Positions 23,163 through 37,234 of a DNA stretch of 64,000 bases are shown here, in pieces. The stretch spans positions 8,199,501-8,263,500 of the forward strand of contig OU612074.1 in assembly GCA_914767715.1 (NCBI GenBank), given 5' to 3'. The notes beneath the pieces are model-generated. The model ran no database searches, was not told the DNA's origin, and worked only from the letters and a program-made list of their open reading frames with translations. Numbering within the stretch: position 1 is the first letter of the stretch; every line of letters begins with the position of its first letter. The stretch is from Membranipora membranacea. Taxonomy: Eukaryota; Bryozoa; Gymnolaemata; Cheilostomatida; Membraniporidae. Position numbers and translations under genes: made by a program.

Positions 23163-26100
23163 GTAATAAATTAAATCTCTGTCGCAATCATTCCTAACTC
23201 CGCCCAGTTCAAGCCCCCAAGGACCTTATTTAAAATCCAGAATATGGAGATCCTCGGATAACCTGGTGGCTAATTAAGCTGACTTTAAATTTTAAAAAAT
23301 ATACCAAGGGTGGGTATCATGGTTTTTTTTCGCTCGGGTCAAAAAATAGATTTGCTTTCAACCTACCTCATAAGGAGGAGCAACTCCTGCTTGTCTCAAA
23401 TCTGAAATCCGTTTGGCTCTGTGGGTCTCCGTTCTCCGTCAGCGCCAGCTTTAACGACGTCCACTTTCACAGTAAAAAAACATGCCAAACGGCAGCAGTA
23501 AAAAATTAAATCTCTGTCGCAATCATTCCTAACTCCGACCAGTTCAAGCCCCCAAGGACCTTATTTAAAATCCAGAATATGGAGATCCTCGGATAACCTG
23601 GTGGCTAATTAAGCTGACTTTAAATTTTAAAAAATATACCAAGGGTGGGTATCATGGTTTTTTTTCGCTCGGGTCAAAAAATAGATTTGCTTCCAACCTA
23701 CCTCATAAGGAGGAGCAACTCCTGCTTGTCTCAAATCTGAAATCCGTTTGGCTCTGTGGGTCTCCGTTCTCCGTCAGCGCCAGCTTTAACGACGTCCACT
23801 TTCACACTAAAAAAACATGCCAAACGGCAGCAGTAAAAAATTTAATCTCTGTCGCAATCATACCTAACTCCGACCAGTTCAAGCCCCCAAGGACCTTATT
23901 TAAAATCCAGAATATGGAGATCCTCGGATAACCTGGTGGCTAATTAAGCTGACTTTAAATTTTAAAAAATATACCAAGGGTGGGTATCATGGTTTTTTCT
24001 CGCTCGGGTCAAAAAATAGATTTGCTTCCAACCTACCTCATAAGGAGGAGCAACTCCTGCTTGTCTCAAATCTGAAATCCGTTTGGCTCTGTGGGTCTCC
24101 GTTCTCCGTCAGCGCCAGCTTTAACGACGTCCACTTTCACAGTAAAAAAACATGCCAAACGGCAGCAGTAAAAAATTAAATCTCTGTCGCAATCCTTCCT
24201 AACTCCGACCAGTTCAAGCCCCCAAGGACCTTATTTAAAATCCAGAATATGGAGATCCTCGGATAACCTGGTGGCTAATTAAGCTGACTTTAAATTTTAA
24301 AAAATATACCAAGGGTGGGTATCATGGTTTTTTTTCGCTCGGGTCAAAAAATAGATTTGCTTCCAACCTACCTCATAAGGAGGAGCAACTCCTGCTTGTC
24401 TCAAATCTGAAATCCGTTTGGCTCTGTGGGTCTCCGTTCTCCGTCAGCGCCAGCTTTAACGACGTCCACTTTCACACTAAAAAAACATGCCAAACGGCAG
24501 CAGTAAAAAATTAAATCTCTGTCGCAATCATTCCTAACTCCGACCAGTTCAAGCCCCCAAGGACCTTATTTAAAATCCAGAATATGGAGATCCTCGGATA
24601 ACCTGGTGGCTAATTAAGCTGACTTTAAATTTTAAAAAATATACCAAGGGTGGGTATCATGGTTTTTTTTCGCTCGGGTCAAAAAATAGATTTGCTTCCA
24701 ACCTACCTCATAAGGAGGAGCAACTCCTGCTTGTCTCAAATCTGAAATCCGTTTGGCTCTGTGGGTCTCCGTTCTCCGTCAGCGCCAGCTTTAACGACGT
24801 CCACTTTCACACTAAAAAAACATGCCAAACGGCAGCAGTAAAAAATTAAATCTCTGTCGCAATCATTCCTAACTCCGACCAGTTCAAGCCCCCAAGGACC
24901 TTATTTAAAATCCAGAATATGGAGACCCTCGGATAACCTGGTGGCTAATTAAGCTGACTTTAAATTTTAAAAAATATACCAAGGGTGGGTATCATGGTTT
25001 TTTTTCGCTCGGGTCAAAAAATAGATTTGCTTGCAACCTACCTCATAAGGAGGAGCAACTCCTGCTTGTCTCAAATCTGAAATCCGTTTGGCTCTGTGGG
25101 TCTCCGTTCTCCGTCAGCGCCAGCTTTAACGACGTCCACTTTCACACTAAAAAAACATGCCAAACGGCAGCAGTAAAAAATTAAATCTCTGTCGCAACCA
25201 TACCTAACTCCGACCAGTTCAAGCCCCCAAGGACCTTATTTAAAATCCAGAATATGGAGATCCTCGGATAACCTGGTGGCTAATTAAGCTGACTTTAAAT
25301 TTTAAAAAATATACCAAGGGTGGGTATCATGGTTTTTTTTCGCTCGGGTCAAAAAATAGATTTGCTTCCAACCTACCTCATAAGGAGGAGCAACTCCTGC
25401 TTGTCTCAAATCTGAAATCCGTTTGGCTCTGTGGGTCTCCGTTCTCCGTCAGGGCCAGCTTTAACGACGTCCACTTTCACAGTAAAAAAACATGCCAAAC
25501 GGCAGCAGTAAAAAATTAAATCTCTGTCGCAATCATTCCTAACTCCGACCAGTTCAAGCCCCCAAGGACCTTATTTAAAATCCAGAATATGGAGATCCTC
25601 GGATAACCTGGTGGCTAATTAAGCTGACTTTAAATTTTAAAAAATATACCAAGGGTGGGTATCATGGTTTTTTTTCGCTCGGGTCAAAAAATAGATTTGC
25701 TTCCAACCTACCTCATAAGGAGGAGCAACTCCTGCTTGTCTCAAATCTGAAATCCGTTTGGCTCTGTGGGTCTCCGTTCTCCGTCAGCGCCAGCTTTAAC
25801 GACGTCCACTTTCACACTAAAAAAACATGCCAAACGGCAGCAGTAAAAAATTAAATCTCTGTCGCAATCATTCCTAACTCCGACCAGTTCAAGCCCCCAA
25901 GGACCTTATTTAAAATCCAGAATATGGAGATCCTCGGATAACCTGGTGGCTAATTAAGCTGACTTTAAATTTTAAAAAATATACCAAGGGTGGGTATCAT
26001 GGTTTTTTTTCGCTCGGGTCAAAAAATAGATTTGCTTCCAACCTACCTCATAAGGAGGAGCAACTCCTGCTTGTCTCAAATCTGAAATCCGTTTGGCTCT

Positions 26101-26177
26101 GTGGGTCTCCGTTCTCCGTCAGCGCCAGCTTTAACGACGTCCACTTTCACACTAAAAAAACATGCCAAACGGCAGCA
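23163..26177 (+). repeat. Nine-monomer higher-order repeat (M70-M78)
   Basis: Marks in order: M70 GTAATAAATT, CCGCCCAG, TTGCTTTCAACC and CACAGT; M71 plain; M72 AAAATTTAATCTC, CATACC, TTTTTTCTCGC and CACAGT; M73 AATCCTTCC; M74 plain; M75 GACCCTCGGATAACC and CTTGCAACC; M76 CAACCATACC, CAGGGCC and CACAGT; M77-M78 plain. The next copy begins at 26178, 3015 bp later. M75-M76 are relatives of M66-M67, nine monomers earlier, so this repeat overlaps the previous one in origin. Confidence 0.9.
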
Positions 26178-27518
26178 GTAATAAATTAAATCTCTGTCGC
26201 AATCATTCCTAACTCCGCCCAGTTCAAGCCCCCAAGGACCTTATTTAAAATCCAGAATATGGAGATCCTCGGATAACCTGGTGGCTAATTAAGCTGACTT
26301 TAAATTTTAAAAAATATACCAAGGGTGGGTATCATGGTTTTTTTTCGCTCGGGTCAAAAAATAGATTTGCTTCCAACCTACCTCATAAGGAGGAGCAACT
26401 CCTGCTTGTCTCAAATCTGAAATCCGTTTGGCTCTGTGGGTCTCCGTTCTCCGTCAGCGCCAGCTTTAACGACGTCCACTTTCACAGTAAAAAAACATGC
26501 CAAACGGCAGCAGTAAAAAATTAAATCTCTGTCGCAATCATTCCTAACTCCGACCAGTTCAAGCCCCCAAGGACCTTATTTAAAATCCAGAATATGGAGA
26601 TCCTCGGATAACCTGGTGGCTAATTAAGCTGACTTTAAATTTTAAAAAATATACCAAGGGTGGGTATCATGGTTTTTTTTCGCTCGGGTCAAAAAATAGA
26701 TTTGCTTCCAACCTACCTCATAAGGAGGAGCAACTCCTGCTTGTCTCAAATCTGAAATCCGTTTGGCTCTGTGGGTCTCCGTTCTCCGTCAGCGCCAGCT
26801 TTAACGACGTCCACTTTCACACTAAAAAATCATGCCAAACGGCAGCAGTAAAAAATTTAATCTCTGTCGCAATCATACCTAACTCCGACCAGTTCAAGCC
26901 CCAAAGGACCTTATTTAAAATCCAGAATATGGAGATCCTCGGATAACCTGGTGGCTAATTAAGCTGACTTTAAATTTTAAAAAATATACCAAGGGTGGGT
27001 ATCATGGTTTTTTCTCGCTCGGGTCAAAAAATAGATTTGCTTCCAACCTACCTCATAAGGAGGAGCAACTCCTGCTTGTCTCAAATCTGAAATCCGTTTG
27101 GCTCTGTGGGTCTCCGTTCTCCGTCAGCGCCAGCTTTAACGACGTCCACTTTCACAGTAAAAAAACATGCCAAACGGCAGCAGTAAAAAATTAAATCTCT
27201 GTCGCAATCCTTCCTAACTCCGACCAGTTCAAGCCCCCAAGGACCTTATTTAAAATCCAGAATATGGAGATCCTCGGATAACCTGGTGGCTAATTAAGCT
27301 GACTTTAAATTTTAAAAAAATATACCAAGGGTGGGTATCATGGTTTTTTTTCGCTCGGGTCAAAAAATAGATTTGCTTCCAACCTACCTCATAAGGAGGA
27401 GCAACTCCTGCTTGTCTCAAATCTGAAATCCGTTTGGCTCTGTGGGTCTCCGTTCTCCGTCAGCGCCAGCTTTAACGACGTCCACTTTCACACTAAAAAA
27501 ACATGCCAAACGGCAGCA
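26178..27518 (+). repeat. Partial second copy of the nine-monomer repeat (M79-M82)
   Basis: M79-M82 repeat M70-M73: GTAATAAATT with CCGCCCAG, then AAAATTTAATCTC with TTTTTTCTCGC, then AATCCTTCC. Private changes are CTAAAAAATCATGCC at the end of M80, GCCCCAAAGG in M81 and one extra A in the AT core of M82 (336 bp). The copy breaks off at the start of the large duplicated block. Confidence 0.88.
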
Positions 27519-30500
27519 GTAAAAAATTAAATCTCTGTCGCAATCATTCCTAACTCCGACCAGTTCAAGCCCCCAAGGACCTTATTTAAAATCCAGAATA
27601 TGGAGATCCTCGGATAACCTGGTGGCTAATTAAGCTGACTTTAAATTTTAAAAAATATACCAAGGGTGGGTATCATGGTTTTTTTTCGCTCGGGTCAAAA
27701 AATAGATTTGCTTCCAACCTACCTCATAAGGAGGAGCAACTCCTGCTTGTCTCAAATCTGAAATCCGTTTGGCTCTGTGGGTCTCCGTTCTCCGTCAGCG
27801 CCAGCTTTAAAGACGTCCACTTTCACAGTAAAAAAACATGCCAAACGGCAGCAGTAAAAAATTAAATCTCTGTCGCAATCATTCCTAACTCCGACCAGTT
27901 CAAGCCCCCAAGGACCTTATTTAAAATCCAGAATATGGAGATCCTCGGATAACCTGGTGGCTAATTAAGCTGACTTTAAATTTTAAAAAATATACCAAGG
28001 GTGGGTATCATGGTTTTTTTTCGCTCGGGTCAAAAAATAGATTTGCTTCCAACCTACCTCATAAGGAGGAGCAACTCCTGCTTGTCTCAAATCTGAAATC
28101 CGTTTGGCTCTGTGGGTCTCCGTTCTCCGTCAGCGCCAGCTTTAACGACGTCCACTTTCACACTAAAAAAACATGCCAAACGGCAGCAGTAAAAAATTAA
28201 ATCTCTGTCGCAATCATACCTAACTCCGACCAGTTCAAGCCCCCAAGGACCTTATTTAAAATCCAGAATATGGAGATCCTCGGATAACCTGGTGGCTAAT
28301 TAAGCTGACTTTAAATTTTTAAAAATATACCAAGGGTGGGTATCATGGTTTTTTCTCGCTCGGGTCAAAAAATAGATTTGCTTCCAACCTACCTCATAAG
28401 GAGGAGCAACTCCTGCTTGTCTCAAATCTGAAATCCGTTTGGCTCTGTGGGTCTCCGTTCTCCGTCAGCGCCAGCTTTAACGACGTCCACTTTCACAGTA
28501 AAAAAACATGCCAAACGGCAGCAGTAAAAAATTAAATCTCTGTCGCAATCATTCCTAACTCCGACCAGTTCAAGCCCCCAAGGACCTCATTTAAAATCCA
28601 GAATATGGAGATCCTCGGATAACCTGGTGGCTAATTAAGCTGACTTTAAATTTTAAAAAATATACCAAGGGTGGGTATCATGGTTTTTTTTTCGCTCGGG
28701 TCAAAAAATAGATTTGCTTCCAACCTACCTCATAAGGAGGAGCAACTACTGCTTGTCTCAAATCTGAAATCCGTTTGGCTCTGTGGGTCTCCGTTCTCCG
28801 TAAGCGCCAGCTTTAACGACGTCCACTTTCACACTAAAAAAACATGCCAAACGGCAGCAGTAAAAAATTAAATCTTTGTCGCAATCATTCCTAACTCCGA
28901 CCAGTTCAAGCCCCCAAGGACCTTATTTAAAATCCAGAATATGGAGATCCTCGGATAACCTGGTGGCTAATTAAGCTGACTTTAAATTTTTAAAAACATA
29001 CCAAGGGTGGGTATCATGGTTTTTTTTCGCTCGGGTCAAAAAATAGATTTGCTTCCAACCTACCTCATAAGGAGGAGCAACTCCTGCTTGTCTCAAATCT
29101 GAAATCCGTTTGGCTCTGTGGGTCTCCGTTCTCCGTCAGCGCCAGCTTTAACGACGTCCACTTTCACACTAAAAAAACATGCCAAACGGCAGCAGTAAAA
29201 AATTAAATCTCTGTCGCAATCATACCTAACTCCGACCAGTTCAAGCCCCCAAGGACCTTATTTAAAATCCAGAATATGGAGATCCTCGGATAACCTGGTG
29301 GCTAATTAAGCTGACTTTAAATTTTAAAAAATATACCAAGGGTGGGTATCATGGTTTTTTTTCGCTCGGGTCAAAAAATAGATTTGCTTCCAACCTACCT
29401 CATAAGGAGGAGCAACTCCTGCTTGTCTCAAATCTGAAATCCGTTTGGCTCTGTGGGTCTCCGTTCTCCGTCATCGCCAGCTTTAACGACGTCCACTTTC
29501 ACAGTAAAAAAACATGCCAAACGGCAGCAGTAAAAAATTAAATCTCTGTCGCAATCATTCCTAACTCCGACCAGTTCAAGCCCCCAAGGACCTTATTTAA
29601 AATCCAGAATATAGAGATCCTCGGATAACCTGGTGGCTAATTAAGCTGACTTTAAATTTTAAAAAATATACCAAGGGTGGGTATCATGGTTTTTTTTCGC
29701 TCGGGTCAAAAAATAGATTTGCTTCCAACCTACCTCATAAGGAGGAGCAACTCCTGCTTGTCTCAAATCTGAAATCCGTTTTGCTCTGTGGGTCTCCGTT
29801 CTCCGTCAGCGCCAGCTTTAACGACGTCCACTTTCACACTAAAAAAACATGCCAAACGGCAGCAGTAAAAAATTAAATCTCTGTCGCAATCATTCCTAAC
29901 TCCGACCAGTTCAAGCCCCCAAGGACCTTATTTAAAATCCAGAATATGGAGATCCTCGGATAACCTGGTGGCTAATTAAGCTGACTTTAAATTTTAAAAA
30001 ATATACCAAGGGTGGGTATCATGGTTTTTTTTCGCTCGGGTCAAAAAATAGATTTGCTTCCAACCTACCTCATAAGGAGGAGCAACTCCTGCTTGTCTCA
30101 AATCTGAAATCCGTTTGGCTCTGTGGGTCTCCGTTCTCCGTCAGCGCCAGCTTTAACGACGTCCACTTTCACACTAAAAAAACATGCCAAACGGCAGCAG
30201 TAAAAAATTAAATCTCTGTCGCAATCATTCCTAACTCCGCCCAGTTCAAGCCCCCAAGGACCTTATTTAAAATCCAGAATATGGAGATCCTCGGATAACC
30301 TGGTGGCTAATTAAGCTGACTTTAAATTTTAAAAAATATACCAAGGGTGGGTATCATGGTTTTTTTTCGCTCGGGTCAAAAAAAAGATTTGCTTCCAACC
30401 TACCTCATAAGGAGGAGCAACTCCTGCTTGTCTCAAATCTGAAATCCGTTTGGCTCTGTGGGTCTCCGTTCTCCGTCAGCGCCAGCTTTAACGACGTCCA

Positions 30501-32879
30501 CTTTCACACTAAAAAAACATGCCAAACGGCAGCAGTAAAAAATTAAATCTCTGTCGCAATCATACCTAACTCCGACCAGTTCAAGCCCCCAAGGACCTTA
30601 TTTAAAATCCAGAATATGGAGACCCTCGGATAACCTGGTGGCTAATTAAGCTGACTTTAAATTTTAAAAAATATACCAAGGGTGGGTATCATGGTTTTTT
30701 TTCGCTCGGGTCAAAAAATAGATTTGCTTCCAACCTACCTCATAAGGAGGAGCAACTCCTGCTTGTCTCAAATCTGAAATCCGTTTGGCTCTGTGGGTCT
30801 CCGTTCTCCGTCAGCGCCAGCTTTAACGACGTCCACTTTCACACTAAAAAAACATGCCAAACGGCAGCAGTAAAAAATTAAATCTCTGTCGCAATCATTC
30901 CTAACTCCGACCAGTTCAAGCCCCCAAGGACCTTATTTAAAATCCAGAATATGGAGATCCTCGGATAACCTGGTGGCTAATTAAGCTGACTTTAAATTTT
31001 AAAAAATATACCAAGGGTGGGTATCATGGTTTTTTTTCGCTCGGGTCAAAAAATAGATTTGCTTCCAACCTACCTCATAAGGAGGAGCAACTCCTGCTTG
31101 TCTCAAATCTGAAATCCGTTTGGCTCTGTGGGTCTCCGTTCTCCGTCAGCGCCAGCTTTAACGACGTCCACTTTCACACTAAAAAAACATGCCAAACGGC
31201 AGCAGTAAAAAATTAAATCTCTGTCGCAATCATTCCTAACTCCGACCAGTTCAAGCCCCCAAGGACCTTATTTAAAATCCAGAATATGGAGATCCTCGGA
31301 TAACCTGGTGGCTAATTAAGCTGACTTTAAATTTTAAAAAATATACCAAGGGTGGGTATCATGGTTTTTTTTCGCTCGGGTCAAAAAATAGATTTGCTTC
31401 CAACCTACCTCATAAGGAGGAGCAACTCCTGCTTGTCTCAAATCTGAAATCCGTTTGGCTCTGTGGGTCTCCGTTCTCCATCAGCGCCAGCTTTAACGAC
31501 GTCCACTTTCACACTAAAAAAACATGCCAAACGGCAGCAGTAAAAAATTAAATCTCTGTCGCAATCATACCTAACTCCGACCAGTTCAAGCCCCCAAGGA
31601 CCTTATTTAAAATCCAGAATATGGAGATCCTCGGATAACCTGGTGGCTAATTAAGCTGACTTTAAATTTTAAAAAATATACCAAGGGTGGGTATCATGGT
31701 TTTTTTTCGCTCGGGTCAAAAAATAGATTTGCTTCCAACCTACCTCATATGGAGGAGCAACTCCTGCTTGTCTCAAATCTGAAATCCGTTTGGCTCTGTG
31801 GGTCTCCGTTCTCCGTCAGCGCCAGCTTTAACGACGTCCACTTTCACAGTAAAAAAACATGCCAAACGGCAGCAGTAAAAAATTAAATCTCTGTCGCAAT
31901 CATTCCTAACTCCGACCAGTTCAAGCCCCCAAGGACCTTATTTAAAATCCAGAATATGGAGATCCTCGGATAACCTGGTGGCTAATTAAGCTGACTTTAA
32001 ATTTTAAAAAATATACCAAGGGTGGGTATCATGGTTTTTTTTCGCTCGGGTCAAAAAATAGATTTGCTTCCAACCTACCTCATAAGGAGGAGCAACTCCT
32101 GCTTGTCTCAAATCTGAAATCCGTTTTGCTCTGTGGGTCTCCGTTCTCCGTCAGCGCCAGCTTTAACGACGTCCACTTTCACACTAAAAAAACATGCCAA
32201 ACGGCAGCAGTAAAAAATTAAATCTCTGTCGCAATCATTCCTAACTCCGACCAGTTCAAGCCCCCAAGGACCTTATTTAAAATCCAGAATATGGAGATCC
32301 TCGGATAACCTGGTGGCTAATTAAGCTGAATTTAAATTTTAAAAAATATACCAAGGGTGGGTATCATGGTTTTTTTTCGCTCGGGTCAAAAAATAGATTT
32401 GCTTCCAACCTACCTCATAAGGAGGAGCAACTCCTGCTTGTCTCAAATCTGAAATCCGTTTGGCTCTGTGGGTCTCCGTTCTCCGTCAGCGCCAGCTTTA
32501 ACGACGTCCACTTTCACACTAAAAAAACATGCCAAACGGCAGCAGTAAAAAATTAAATCTCTGTCGCAATCATTCCTAACTCCGCCCAGTTCAAGCCCCC
32601 AAGGACCTTATTTAAAATCCAGAATATGGAGATCCTCGGATAACCTGGTGGCTAATTAAGCTGACTTTAAATTTTAAAAAATATACCAAGGGTGGGTATC
32701 ATGGTTTTTTTTCGCTCGGGTCAAAAAATAGATTTGCTTCCAACCTACCTCATAAGGAGGAGCAACTCCTGCTTGTCTCAAATCTGAAATCCGTTTGGCT
32801 CTGTGGGTCTCCGTTCTCCGTCAGCGCCAGCTTTAACGACGTCCACTTTCACACTAAAAAAACATGCCAAACGGCAGCA
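27519..32879 (+). repeat. Large 16-monomer duplicated block, copy 1 (M83-M98)
   Basis: It matches 37235-42594, 29 monomers (9715-9716 bp) away. Shared rare marks, in order: CTTTAAAGACG (M83), TTTTTTCTCGC (M85), CCTCATTT, CTACTGC and CGTAAGCGC (M86), AATCTTTGTCGC and AAAAACATACC (M87), GTCATCGCC (M88), ATATAGAGATCC and CCGTTTTGCTC (M89), CCGCCCAG (M91), GACCCTC (M92), CTCCATCAGC (M94), CCGTTTTGCTC (M96), GCTGAATTTAAA (M97), CCGCCCAG (M98). By eye the copies differ at about eight bases plus a T9/T8 difference in M86, roughly 99.8% identity. Confidence 0.92.
30200..32879 (+). repeat. Eight-monomer block, copy 1 of 3 (M91-M98)
   Basis: The series runs CCGCCCAG; CATACC with GACCCTC; plain; CTCCATCAGC; CATACC with CACAGT; CCGTTTTGCTC; GCTGAATTTAAA; CCGCCCAG. 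It is found again at 34555-37234 and 39915-42594. This copy has private changes CAAAAAAAAGATTT in M91 and CATATGGAGG in M95. Confidence 0.88.
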
Positions 32880-34554
32880 GTAAAAAATTAATACTCTGTC
32901 GCAATCATTCCTAACTCCGACCAGTTCAAGCCCCCAAGGACCTTATTTAAAATCCAGAATATGGAGATCCTCGGATAACCTGGTGGCTAATTAAGCTGAC
33001 TTTAAATTTTAAAAAATATACCAAGGGTGGGTATCATGGTTTTTTTTCGCTCGGGTCAAAAAATAGATTTGCTTCCAACCTACCTCATAAGGAGGAGCAA
33101 CTCCTGCTTGTCTCAAATCTGAAATCCGTTTGGCTCTGTGGGTCTCCGTTCTCCGTCAGCGCCAGCTTTAACGACGTCCACTTTCACACAAAAAAAACAT
33201 GCCAAACGGCAGCAGTAAAAAATTAAATCTCTGTCGCAATCATTCCTAACTCCGACCAGTTCAAGCCCCCAAGGACCTTATTTAAAATCCAGAATATGGA
33301 GATCCTCGGATAACCTGGTGGCTAATTAAGCTGACTTTAAATTTTAAAAAATATACCAAGGGTGGGTATCATGGTTTTTTTTCGCTCGGGTCAAAAAATA
33401 GATTTGCTTCCAACCTACCTCATAAGGAGGAGCAACTCCTGCTTGTCTCAAATCTGAAATCCGTTTGGCTCTGTGGGTCTCCGTTCTCCGTCAGCGCCAG
33501 CTTTAACGACGTCCACTTTCACACTAAAAAAACATGCCAAACGGCAGCAGTAAAAAATTAAATCTCTGTCGCAATCATTCCTAACTCCGACCAGTTCAAG
33601 CCCCCAAGGACCTTATTTAAAATCCAGAATATGGAGATCCTCGGATAACCTGGTGGCTAATTAAGCTGACTTTAAATTTTAAAAAATATACCAAGGGTGG
33701 GTATCATGGTTTTTTTTCGCTCGGGTCAAAAAATAGATTTGCTTCCAACCTACCTCATAAGGAGGAGCAACTCCTGCTTGTCTCAAATCTGAAATCCGTT
33801 TGGCTCTGTGGGTCTCCGTTCTCCGTCAGCGCCAGCTTTAACGACGTCCACTTTCACACTAAAAAAACATGCCAAACGGCAGCAGTAAAAAATTAAATCT
33901 CTGTCGCAATCATACCTAACTCCGACCAGTTCAAGCCCCCAAGGACCTTATTTAAAATCCAGAATATGGAGATCCTCGGATAACCTGGTGGCTAATTAAG
34001 CTGACTTTAAATTTTCAAAAATATACCAAGGGTGGGTATCATAGTTTTTCTCCGCTCGGGTCAAAAAATAGATTTGCTTCCAACCTACCTCATAAGGAGG
34101 AGCAACTCCTGCTTGTCTCAAATCTGAAATCCGTTTGGCTCTGTGGGTCTCCGTTCTCCGTCAGCGCCAGCTTTAACGACGTCCACTTTCACAGTAAAAA
34201 AACATGCCAAACGGCAGCAGTAAAAAATTAAATCTCTGTCGCAATCATTCCTAACTCCGACCAGTTCAAGCCCCCAAGGACCTTATTTAAAATCCAGAAT
34301 ATGGAGATCCTCGGATAACCTGGTGGCTAATTAAGCTGACTTTAAATTTTAAAAAATATACCAAGGGTGGGTATCATGGTTTTTTTTCGCTCGGGTCAAA
34401 AAATAGATTTGCTTCCAACCTACCTCATAAGGAGGAGCAACTCCTGCTTGTCTCAAATCTGAAATCCGTTTGGCTCTGTGGGTCTCCGTTCTCCGTCAGC
34501 GCCAGCTTTAACGACGTCCACTTTCACACTAAAATAACATGCCAAACGGCAGCA
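32880..34554 (+). repeat. Five-monomer connecting segment (M99-M103)
   Basis: M99 has TTAATACTCTG and CACACAAAAA. M100-M101 are near the type monomer. M102 (33885) is CATACC/CACAGT with TTTTCAAAAA and an interrupted T tract, CATAGTTTTTCTCCGC. M103 ends CTAAAATAACATG. No close partner for the segment as a whole was found in the window. Confidence 0.8.
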
Positions 34555-37234
34555 GTAAAAAATTAAATCTCTGTCGCAATCATTCCTAACTCCGCCCAGT
34601 TCAAGCCCCCAAGGACCTTATTTAAAATCCAGAATATGGAGATCCTCGGATAACCTGGTGGCTAATTAAGCTGACTTTAAATTTTAAAAAATATACCAAG
34701 GGTGGGTATCATGGTTTTTTTTCGCTCGGGTCAAAAAATAGATTTGCTTCCAACCTACCTCATAAGGAGGAGCAACTCCTGCTTGTCTCAAATCTGAAAT
34801 CCGTTTGGCTCTGTGGGTCTCCGTTCTCCGTCAGCGCCAGCTTTAACGACGTCCACTTTCACACTAAAAAAACATGCCAAACGGCAGCAGTAAAAAATTA
34901 AATCTCTGTCGCAATCATACCTAACTCCGACCAGTTCAAGCCCCCAAGGACCTTATTTAAAATCCAGAATATGGAGACCCTCGGATAACCTGGTGGCTAA
35001 TTAAGCTGACTTTAAATTTTAAAAAATATACCAAGGGTGGGTATCATGGTTTTTTTTCGCTCGGGTCAAAAAATAGATTTGCTTCCAACCTACCTCATAA
35101 GGAGGAGCAACTCCTGCTTGTCTCAAATCTGAAATCCGTTTGGCTCTGTGGGTCTCCGTTCTCCGTCAGCGCCAGCTTTAACGACGTCCACTTTCACACT
35201 AAAAAAACATGCCAAACGGCAGCAGTAAAAAATTAAATCTCTGTCGCAATCATTCCTAACTCCGACCAGTTCAAGCCCCCAAGGACCTTATTTAAAATCC
35301 AGAATATGGAGATCCTCGGATAACCTGGTGGCTAATTAAGCTGACTTTAAATTTTAAAAAATATACCAAGGGTGGGTATCATGGTTTTTTTTCGCTCGGG
35401 TCAAAAAATAGATTTGCTTCCAACCTACCTCATAAGGAGGAGCAACTCCTGCTTGTCTCAAATCTGAAATCCGTTTGGCTCTGTGGGTCTCCGTTCTCCG
35501 TCAGCGCCAGCTTTAACGACGTCCACTTTCACACTAAAAAAACATGCCAAACGGCAGCAGTAAAAAATTAAATCTCTGTCGCAATCATTCCTAACTCCGA
35601 CCAGTTCAAGCCCCCAAGGACCTTATTTAAAATCCAGAATATGGAGATCCTCGGATAACCTGGTGGCTAATTAAGCTGACTTTAAATTTTAAAAAACATA
35701 CCAAGGGTGGGTATCATGGTTTTTTTTCGCTCGGGTCAAAAAATAGATTTGCTTCCAACCTACCTCATAAGGAGGAGCAACTCCTGCTTGTCTCAAATCT
35801 GAAATCCGTTTGGCTCTGTGGGTCTCCGTTCTCCGTCAGCGCCAGCTTTAACGACGTCCACTTTCACACTAAAAAAACATGCCAAACGGCAGCAGTAAAA
35901 AATTAAATCTCTGTCGCAATCATACCTAACTCCGACCAGTTCAAGCCCCCAAGGACCTTATTTAATATCCAGAATATGGAGATCCTCGGATAACCTGGTG
36001 GCTAATTAAGCTGACTTTAAATTTTAAAAAATATACCAAGGGTGGGTATCATGGTTTTTTTTCGCTCGGGTCAAAAAATAGATTTGCTTCCAACCTACCT
36101 CATAAGGAGGAGCAACTCCTGCTTGTCTCAAATCTGAAATCCGTTTGGCTCTGTGGGTCTCCGTTCTCCGTCAGCGCCAGCTTTAACGACGTCCACTTTC
36201 ACAGTAAAAAAACATGCCAAACGGCAGCAGTAAAAAATTAAATCTCTGTCGCAATCATTCCTAACTCCGACCAGTTCAAGCCCCCAAGGACCTTATTTAA
36301 AATCCAGAATATGGAGATCCTCGGATAACCTGGTGGCTAATTAAGCTGACTTTAAATTTTAAAAAATATACCAAGGGTGGGTATCATGGTTTTTTTTCGC
36401 TCGGGTCAAAAAATAGATTTGCTTCCAACCTACCTCATAAGGAGGAGCAACTCCTGCTTGTCTCAAATCTGAAATCCGTTTTGCTCTGTGGGTCTCCGTT
36501 CTCCGTCAGCGCCAGCTTTAACGACGTCCACTTTCACACTAAAAAAACATGCCAAACGGCAGCAGTAAAAAATTAAATCTCTGTCGCAATCATTCCTAAC
36601 TCCGACCAGTTCAAGCCCCCAAGGACCTTATTTAAAATCCAGAATATGGAGATCCTCGGATAACCTGGTGGCTAATTAAGCTGAATTTAAATTTTAAAAA
36701 ATATACCAAGGGTGGGTATCATGGTTTTTTTTCGCTCGGGTCAAAAAATAGATTTGCTTCCAACCTACCTCATAAGGAGGAGCAACTCCTGCTTGTCTCA
36801 AATCTGAAATCCGTTTGGCTCTGTGGGTCTCCGTTCTCCGTCAGCGCCAGCTTTAACGACGTCCACTTTCACACTAAAAAAACATGCCAAACGGCAGCAG
36901 TAAAAAATTAAATCTCTGTCGCAATCATTCCTAACTCCGCCCAGTTCAAGCCCCCAAGGACCTTATTTAAAATCCAGAATATGGAGATCCTCGGATAACC
37001 TGGTGGCTAATTAAGCTGACTTTAAATTTTAAAAAATATACCAAGGGTGGGTATCATGGTTTTTTTTCGCTCGGGTCAAAAAATAGATTTGCTTCCAACC
37101 TACCTCATAAGGAGGAGCAACTCCTGCTTGTCTCAAATCTGAAATCCGTTTGGCTCTGTGGGTCTCCGTTCTCCGTCAGCGCCAGCTTTAACGACGTCCA
37201 CTTTCACACTAAAAAAACATGCCAAACGGCAGCA
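34555..37234 (+). repeat. Eight-monomer block, copy 2 of 3 (M104-M111)
   Basis: It follows the same series as 30200-32879, 13 monomers (4355 bp) further on. M107 differs (AAAAACATACC and CTCCGTCAGC instead of CTCCATCAGC) and M108 has a private TTTAATATCC. The last three monomers, M109-M111 (CCGTTTTGCTC; GCTGAATTT; CCGCCCAG), match the other copies closely. Confidence 0.87.

Noticed and set aside
28671-28871. 66-residue open frame
   Set aside because: It depends on a T9 run in M86. The partner monomer M115, almost identical otherwise, has T8 and no such frame.
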